NCBI GenBank assembly: GCA_017501645.1
Contig: JAFVWN010000012.1
Location: forward strand, 1 to 47,554
Length of the DNA: 47,554 bases
Direction of reading: 5' to 3'
Source of the DNA: Clostridia bacterium
GTDB taxonomy: Bacteria > Bacillota > Clostridia > Christensenellales > UBA1242
Part shown: piece after piece, positions 42,699 through 47,554 of the stretch
Position numbering within the stretch: the stretch's first letter is position 1
Layout: the number at the start of each line of letters is the position of its first letter
Position numbers and translations under genes: made by a program
The notes under the pieces: generated by a model
Told to the model about the DNA's origin: nothing
The model's input: only the letters and a program-made list of their open reading frames with translations
Database searches by the model: none

Positions 42699-45600
42699 AT
42701 GAAATTCTCATCATTATCATTAATGGCAAGTACTTTCTCATCCAAACTGATGGGAATTTCTACTGCCGATAATATAGTGAGTGCTGGTTCAAATTCAATA
42801 AACAGCCCAAACTCATTTTTTGAGACAGTTTGGACACTAATAAAAAGTACTCTTATAGACATTTTAGATTTAGCAATGGAAACCATTGTAAAATTGGTTT
42901 ATGTTGTTGCAAAATGGATGTTAACCATCATTGATTTCTTATTTATATTTGTTCGTGAATTGATAGGAATGAATGATGATTTATCAAAACTTGATGACCT
43001 TAGAGAAAGTGATGTTATCTTTAAATTTATTTTCAGTGAAGAGGTAACCTCTGTTATTAAGGGAATGATTGGGCTTGCGATAATACTACTTATTATTTTC
43101 AGTATTTTTGCAATAGTAAAATCAGAGTATGACTATGTTGCTCATGGAAAGTCTTCAAACTCTAAAAAAGGTATTTTAGTGGGAGCTTTAAAGTCATTGA
43201 TGATGATGGTTCTCGTTCCAATTATTGCAATTGGCGGAATTGTGCTAACAAACGCTATATTAAAAGCATTATATATGGCTTCTGCGGGGGGCACGGATGT
43301 CTCGATGGGCACGCAAGTGTTTGTTGCGGCTGGTTATAATGCAAATGCGTATAGAAATTATGCAAATAACGGTTTCAAAATTCCTATAACATTCAATTTT
43401 GAAGAAGTTCAAGAAGACGAAAATGTTACAGGCTGGGGAACTGGAGACGCTGACATCAATGAACTTGATAGTGCTCTTCAAGATTTCAAATCATCAAGCG
43501 TTTGGAATAGAGGACTTACTACTTTCTATATGTTCTATACTGATGGTTTCTTAGATATGGGAAGTGTTGATAAACTCAACAGGCTGTATAAAGAAGCAGG
43601 AAAGGAAGAAGAAAATCCTTATCACGCAGTATATGATAAGGGATTGTATTCATCAAAAGATGAATATTATGTAATGGCTGATGTTATTGATTATTCACTC
43701 AAAAACAGAAAAGCTGTGTATTTTAAAACAGCGGAAGAAATTTATGAGTCTTATAGTAAAACATATAATTCAGCACCAAGCCAAGTAAGAAATGAAATGA
43801 CAACATATATGCCAATAGCAAAAGCATCTAACGCATATACATTTGAAATTACTTACAAGGGCGATAATTATGCCACAAAATATACGCATAAAGCTGGAGC
43901 TACTGATGAATCAGACGGCGCAGTATTTATGATGGCAGTAGAAAAGAGTATTGAATATAATGATAAGGTATATACCTATTATTATCCGCTCCTTTCTGGA
44001 AAAGAAGCGTTTACAACGCATCATCATAAAGCAGAAAATCAACCTGTTGTTGCAAAAGGTTTATTTGAAAAAGGTGTGAACCCAACAGCCATTAAAGAGG
44101 AAGATGGAATAATAAAGTTCTATCGTGATGACCTTAATGTTCCAACTCTTGTAGACCTTTTCCCAACCATTAGCTATGAACTTCCTGAAGGTGTAACAGA
44201 AGACCTTGGTGTGAAGATAATTAAAGGTGGTTTTGAGGCTATAACAGGTGTGAGTGCAGATGAATTTATACCATATGTATATTATTCTTTTGATATTTTT
44301 AACTTGTTTACAAAAACGACAAATAGTATTGTTAAACTAGACAATGGTAGAATGTATGTAGATTATAACTTTACTCAAAGAAATTTCACAATGGAAAATT
44401 TGTATAGAGTTAAAGAAATCAATCTGCTTATTCTTGTGTTTGCCTCAATAATCCTTTTAAGTGTTTTAATAAAAGTGTTATTTGGTGTGGCACTAAGAGT
44501 GTTGGATATAACAATGTTGTTTATTACATATCCGGCGGTTTTGTCAACAATGCCGATGGATAATGGTGGAAGATTTGGAGGGTGGACAACATCATTTATA
44601 AATAAACTTTTAAGCCTTTATGGTATTGTTGTGGGAATAAATATTATGCTGTTGTTATTCCCAATAATTGACGGGCTTGACCTTATAACTCCAGAAATGG
44701 TCGCTTCTGCATTTGGAGGAAGATTGTTTGCTGGGGCAACAGCAATGTTCTTGAACTATCTGTGTGAAGTATTGTTTATTCTTGTTGGATTTACATCTAT
44801 TCAAAGATTTGGTGTTCTTATAGAACTTCTTATTGATGAAAACTCTCACGAAGATGAAGATGTTAACTATTCAGTATTTAATGCAATAGAAATTCTTGGT
44901 AAAGGTAAAAAACAAAGTAAGAAAGATGACTTACCGGGTACAGGAGGAATTATTCAAGACGGTGCAATGGTTGTTAATGACCTTGCAAAACTTCCTAAAA
45001 CAGTTGGTAATATTGTTTCAGGAAAGATTGTTATGGATATGAAAGACAAGGCTGTTGATGCTGTATACTCTATGTTGCCGGGTGGTGCGGTTGTTAAAGA
45101 GGCAAAAGATTTTACTGAGCACCGCAATCAAAAGAAACAAATGAATGCAGACACAAAAGATGTAAAAAATGATATGAGAAACGCTGTTAATACATCTGTA
45201 AGTTCTGGGAGCAGGTCAAATAGTGAGTCTAACGAAAATGTAGATGTTGAATCTACAGATAGCGAATCTAATACTGATACAGACAGTAATAATGGAGAAG
45301 GAACAGAAGCTACGCCTGGTAGTGAAGCAAATTCAAGTTCAGCAAGCAGTCCTAATATGGGAGGCGGTGGCGAAACTAGTGGAGGAACAGATGCTATGCC
45401 TGGTGGTGAAGTGAATTCAAGTTCAGCAAGCAGTCCTAATATGGGAGACAGTGGCGAATCTAGTGGAGGAACAGATGCTGAATCTAGTAGTGAGGCAGAT
45501 TCAGGTGCAGAAAGTGGTTCCAATATGGGAGACAGTGGTAAATCTAGTGGAGGAACAGATGCAGTGCCTAGTGGCGAAGCAGGTGCAGGGACTGACGGAG

Positions 45601-45866
45601 GTGTTGGCGGAGAACCAGGTGGTGTTGCTGAGAAAATTGCGGAATCTGGTACCGAAACAGCGGCAGCATCTAATCCTCAAGCATCCGCAGCAATGACCCT
45701 TTATAAAATGTTACCTGAGTCAATAAGGAATGAAATTGAAGAGGGTGACAAAGAAGCTGCACGAGAAGCATTTGGTGGTAAAGGTCCTCAAACTTTAGGC
45801 GAAAGCGAAACTGATGAAAACAAAAAAGAGAATAAAGAAGATAAAGAAGATAAAAAAACTGATTAA
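42699..45866 (+). CDS. VirB6-like membrane protein 3 (1055 residues) with Gly/Ser repeat tail
   Basis: Smallest of the three paralogs. Helices at about 51-85, 118-143 and 163-188; a loop of about 385 residues; helices at about 574-597, 602-620, 633-657 and 680-711; and a 345-residue tail. Landmarks: IFSIFAIVKSEYDYVA, TQVFVAAGYNANAYRNYAN, YYVMADVIDYS, NGRMYVDYNF. The loop keeps PVVAKGLFEKGVNPTAIKE, like PVIAKGVIDHNGMPTAIRE in protein 2, so 2 and 3 are closest in this region. The tail is hydrophilic and low in complexity, with 28-residue Ser/Gly/Asp/Glu repeats. GGAGG at 42690-42694 precedes the ATG. It is the last gene of the locus before a strong terminator. Confidence 0.78.
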   Translation: MKFSSLSLMASTFSSKLMGISTADNIVSAGSNSINSPNSFFETVWTLIKSTLIDILDLAMETIVKLVYVVAKWMLTIIDFLFIFVRELIGMNDDLSKLDDLRESDVIFKFIFSEEVTSVIKGMIGLAIILLIIFSIFAIVKSEYDYVAHGKSSNSKKGILVGALKSLMMMVLVPIIAIGGIVLTNAILKALYMASAGGTDVSMGTQVFVAAGYNANAYRNYANNGFKIPITFNFEEVQEDENVTGWGTGDADINELDSALQDFKSSSVWNRGLTTFYMFYTDGFLDMGSVDKLNRLYKEAGKEEENPYHAVYDKGLYSSKDEYYVMADVIDYSLKNRKAVYFKTAEEIYESYSKTYNSAPSQVRNEMTTYMPIAKASNAYTFEITYKGDNYATKYTHKAGATDESDGAVFMMAVEKSIEYNDKVYTYYYPLLSGKEAFTTHHHKAENQPVVAKGLFEKGVNPTAIKEEDGIIKFYRDDLNVPTLVDLFPTISYELPEGVTEDLGVKIIKGGFEAITGVSADEFIPYVYYSFDIFNLFTKTTNSIVKLDNGRMYVDYNFTQRNFTMENLYRVKEINLLILVFASIILLSVLIKVLFGVALRVLDITMLFITYPAVLSTMPMDNGGRFGGWTTSFINKLLSLYGIVVGINIMLLLFPIIDGLDLITPEMVASAFGGRLFAGATAMFLNYLCEVLFILVGFTSIQRFGVLIELLIDENSHEDEDVNYSVFNAIEILGKGKKQSKKDDLPGTGGIIQDGAMVVNDLAKLPKTVGNIVSGKIVMDMKDKAVDAVYSMLPGGAVVKEAKDFTEHRNQKKQMNADTKDVKNDMRNAVNTSVSSGSRSNSESNENVDVESTDSESNTDTDSNNGEGTEATPGSEANSSSASSPNMGGGGETSGGTDAMPGGEVNSSSASSPNMGDSGESSGGTDAESSSEADSGAESGSNMGDSGKSSGGTDAVPSGEAGAGTDGGVGGEPGGVAEKIAESGTETAAASNPQASAAMTLYKMLPESIRNEIEEGDKEAAREAFGGKGPQTLGESETDENKKENKEDKEDKKTD
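45300..45600 (+). repeat. 84-bp tandem repeat encoding 28-residue Gly/Ser units
   Basis: GGAACAGA(A/T)GC recurs at 45300, 45384, 45468 and 45552, exactly 84 bases apart, giving about 3.5 units. Each unit carries SSxNMG, then SGGTDA. Copies differ by substitutions, not by length. Confidence 0.92.
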
Positions 45867-45918
45867 ACAACCTAATAGTTAAATTAAAGCATAATAAAAA
45901 TTATGTTTTAGAATAAAA

Positions 45919-45953
45919 AAAAGAGTATAATTTTAAAGTTATACTCTTTTTTT
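45919..45953 (+). terminator. Terminator at the end of the secretion locus (may serve both strands)
   Basis: AAGAGTATAA (45921-45930) / TTATACTCTT (45939-45948), A-run before and T-run after. It lies between the last VirB6-like gene and the convergent aldolase gene. Confidence 0.9.
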
Positions 45954-46041
45954 GTTGTAAAATTAATCATAAATATCGTTTGTCGTTTGATTATTTATCG
46001 AAAAATATCCTTAATTTGTATAAATTTAACAAAATTAAGCG

Positions 46042-46947
46042 TTATTTTACTAAATTAAAAATATGTTTTGCTTGAGCTGTAATTTCTGTCATTCCTTGTC
46101 CTAGATATTTTCTTGGGTCAAATACATCAGGTTTTGATGAAAGTGTTGTCCTAACGCCAGCAGTAAATGCAAGTCTTAGGTCTGTATCAATATTTATTTT
46201 GCAGATTGCAGATTTTGCCATCTTTGAAATTGTTTCTTCAGGAATACCTTGAGATTTTTTGATGTCTCCGCCATTAGAATTGATGATTTTGACAAGTTCG
46301 GCTGGTACACTTGAGCTTCCGTGAGCAACAAGAGGAATAGAAGGGATAGCTTTATGTACATTGTCAATTATGTCAAAGCGAATTTCTGGTTTTTTAGTAC
46401 CTTTATTGATTCCGTGAGCAGTGCCAATAGAAATTGCGAGACTATCAACACCTGTTTTTGTTACAAAATCAAGGGCTTCAAGAGGGTCTGTAAAATGTTC
46501 AGTTTCGCTTGATACCATATCTTCAACGCCAAGGATTTTTCCAAGTTCAGCTTCAACAGTAACACCTTTTGAGTGTGCGTACTTGACAACTTTTTTTGTT
46601 TCTTTGACATTTTCATCATATGGAAGGCTCGAACCGTCAAACATTACAGATGTAAACCCTGCATCAATAGCTTTTTTACAAACCTCAAAGCTTTTTCCGT
46701 GGTCAAGATGAAGAGCAAAGTTAATTTTTGACTTGTCTGCGAGGCATTTTACCATAGAGTAGAGCATATCCGCACCAGCATATTCTAAAGCACCTTCACT
46801 TGCAGAAATTATGGTGTCTCTTTTTAATTCTTCGCTTGCTTTAACAACAGCCTTCAGTGTTTCCATATTGTTAATATTGAATGCTGGTACTGCATATTTT
46901 GATTTTAAAGCTTTTTCAAGCATAATTTTTGTGTTTACGAGAGGCAT
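46042..46947 (-). CDS. fba: Class II fructose-1,6-bisphosphate aldolase
   Basis: 301 residues with the zinc-dependent aldolase signature: D82-H83 in LHLDHGKS (catalytic Asp and Zn ligand), H178 in GTAHG, H209 in VAHGSSSVP, and the phosphate-binding NIDTDLR. It interconverts fructose 1,6-bisphosphate and the two triose phosphates in glycolysis. Length is typical. It has a very good promoter on the minus strand and lies back to back with gapA, the next glycolytic enzyme. Confidence 0.96.
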   Translation of the reverse strand: MPLVNTKIMLEKALKSKYAVPAFNINNMETLKAVVKASEELKRDTIISASEGALEYAGADMLYSMVKCLADKSKINFALHLDHGKSFEVCKKAIDAGFTSVMFDGSSLPYDENVKETKKVVKYAHSKGVTVEAELGKILGVEDMVSSETEHFTDPLEALDFVTKTGVDSLAISIGTAHGINKGTKKPEIRFDIIDNVHKAIPSIPLVAHGSSSVPAELVKIINSNGGDIKKSQGIPEETISKMAKSAICKINIDTDLRLAFTAGVRTTLSSKPDVFDPRKYLGQGMTEITAQAKHIFNLVK

Positions 46948-46977
46948 AATGTACTCCTTTTGTTGTTTTCTATGTAT

Positions 46978-47006
46978 ATTATACTAATTTTGTTTAAATG
47001 TTGCAA
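46978..47006 (-). promoter_or_regulatory. Promoter of fba
   Basis: On the minus strand, TTGCAA (47001-47006), 17-bp spacer, perfect TATAAT (46978-46983). Confidence 0.82.
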
Positions 47007-47024
47007 ACAAATGTAATAATTCAT

Positions 47025-47051
47025 TTGATTTATTTTTTTTTGTGGTATAAA
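47025..47051 (+). promoter_or_regulatory. Predicted promoter of gapA
   Basis: TTGATT (47025-47030), about 15-bp spacer, extended -10 TGG-TATAAA (hexamer 47046-47051). GAAGGAG follows before the ATG. Confidence 0.55.
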
Positions 47052-47085
47052 CTATAAGTAATACTAATATTGAAGGAGATTTTTT

Positions 47086-47554
47086 ATGGCTAAAGCTAAA
47101 GTAAAAGTTGGTATCAACGGTTTTGGGCGTATTGGAAGCTTGTTGCTTCGTGCGTCAATACTAAATTCAAAAAATATTCAAATTGTCGGCATTAATGACC
47201 CGTTCCTAGACATTAACTATGCTGCTTATATGATTAAGTATGATAGTGTACACGGAACTTTTAACGCAGATGTTAAGGTTCAAGGCGACTATCTTGTTGT
47301 AAATGGTAACAAGATTAAGTTCTTTGCTCAAATGAACCCTGAAGATGTTGACTGGAAGAGCGTAGGAGCTGAATATGTTGCAGAAGCTACTGGTAAGTTC
47401 ACAAAAGCTGAAGACGCTGCTCGTCACTTAAAGGGCGGAGCTAAAAAGGTAGTTATTACAGCTCCTGGTAAGGGAACACCTGTTTTTGTTATGGGTGTTA
47501 ACCACGAAACTTATACAAAGGATATGGATGTTGTATCTAACGCAAGTTGTACAA
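47086..47554 (+). CDS. gapA: Glyceraldehyde-3-phosphate dehydrogenase, N-terminal part (3' end outside window)
   Basis: The first 156 residues are present and in frame to the window edge. NAD-binding GINGFGRIG (9-17), NDP motif (37-39), KYDSVHG (51-57), ATGKF and the catalytic Cys C155 in SNASCT all match GAPDH. It oxidises glyceraldehyde 3-phosphate to 1,3-bisphosphoglycerate. ATG 47086 follows GAAGGAG. Codon use is biased as in highly expressed genes. Confidence 0.96.
   Translation, partial: MAKAKVKVGINGFGRIGSLLLRASILNSKNIQIVGINDPFLDINYAAYMIKYDSVHGTFNADVKVQGDYLVVNGNKIKFFAQMNPEDVDWKSVGAEYVAEATGKFTKAEDAARHLKGGAKKVVITAPGKGTPVFVMGVNHETYTKDMDVVSNASCT

Noticed and set aside
17580..45866. Integrative conjugative element
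   Set aside because: No relaxase, integrase, excisionase, replication gene or flanking att-like repeats were seen, and composition does not differ from the flanks. An element extending beyond the window cannot be fully excluded, but housekeeping genes close both sides.

Overview
The window is AT-rich, densely coded DNA. It carries spmA/spmB spore-maturation genes, a DUF4364-type regulator, a comEC-holA-rpsT neighbourhood and AGGAGG-type ribosome binding sites. This points to a low-GC member of the Clostridia, probably an uncultured gut lineage (inference; no rRNA is present to confirm it).

Layout. 1-8005: the end of a BspA-like leucine-rich-repeat surface protein; spmAB on the minus strand; tatD-rsmA; an unknown gene; a secreted lipoprotein followed by a structured 3' UTR; then a second LRR/beta-helix surface protein that shares its C-terminal module with the first and is bracketed by 40-bp inverted repeats. 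8006-11360: small direct repeats, a DUF4364 regulator, two unknown small genes, a tandem 157-159 bp repeat beside tRNA-Glu(CTC), and a HAD phosphatase. 11460-17458: comEC (short form), holA, a membrane protein, an M28-like membrane-anchored protein that lacks the family's Glu-Glu pair, murI, and rpsT with a long basic/acidic tail.

17580-45866 is the notable part. It is a roughly 28-kb locus with the core of a type IV secretion system (T4SS) but no recognisable relaxase, integrase, excisionase or VirB1-type hydrolase. It holds a secreted Ig-like surface protein, a VirD4/TraG coupling ATPase, two paralogous two-helix VirB2-like subunits with separate promoters, a YfhO-type membrane protein, a VirB4 ATPase with a VirB3-like membrane N-terminus, and three paralogous VirB6-like membrane proteins of 2554, 1967 and 1055 residues. 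The three share a membrane scaffold of three helices, a large loop and four helices. They differ greatly in loop size and in the C-terminal tail (coiled coil, basic helix, or 28-residue Gly/Ser tandem repeats). Long nested hairpins with a common GNRA-capped core lie between the genes.

The locus ends at a strong terminator and is followed by fructose-bisphosphate aldolase (minus) and the start of gapA (plus). With housekeeping genes on both sides and no mobility genes, it reads as a resident cell-surface T4SS, for example for protein delivery, DNA exchange or cell contact, rather than a conjugative element. That function is inference.

Several genes (3696, comEC, murI) have a -10 box 6-7 bases before the ATG and no ribosome binding site, suggesting leaderless mRNAs.
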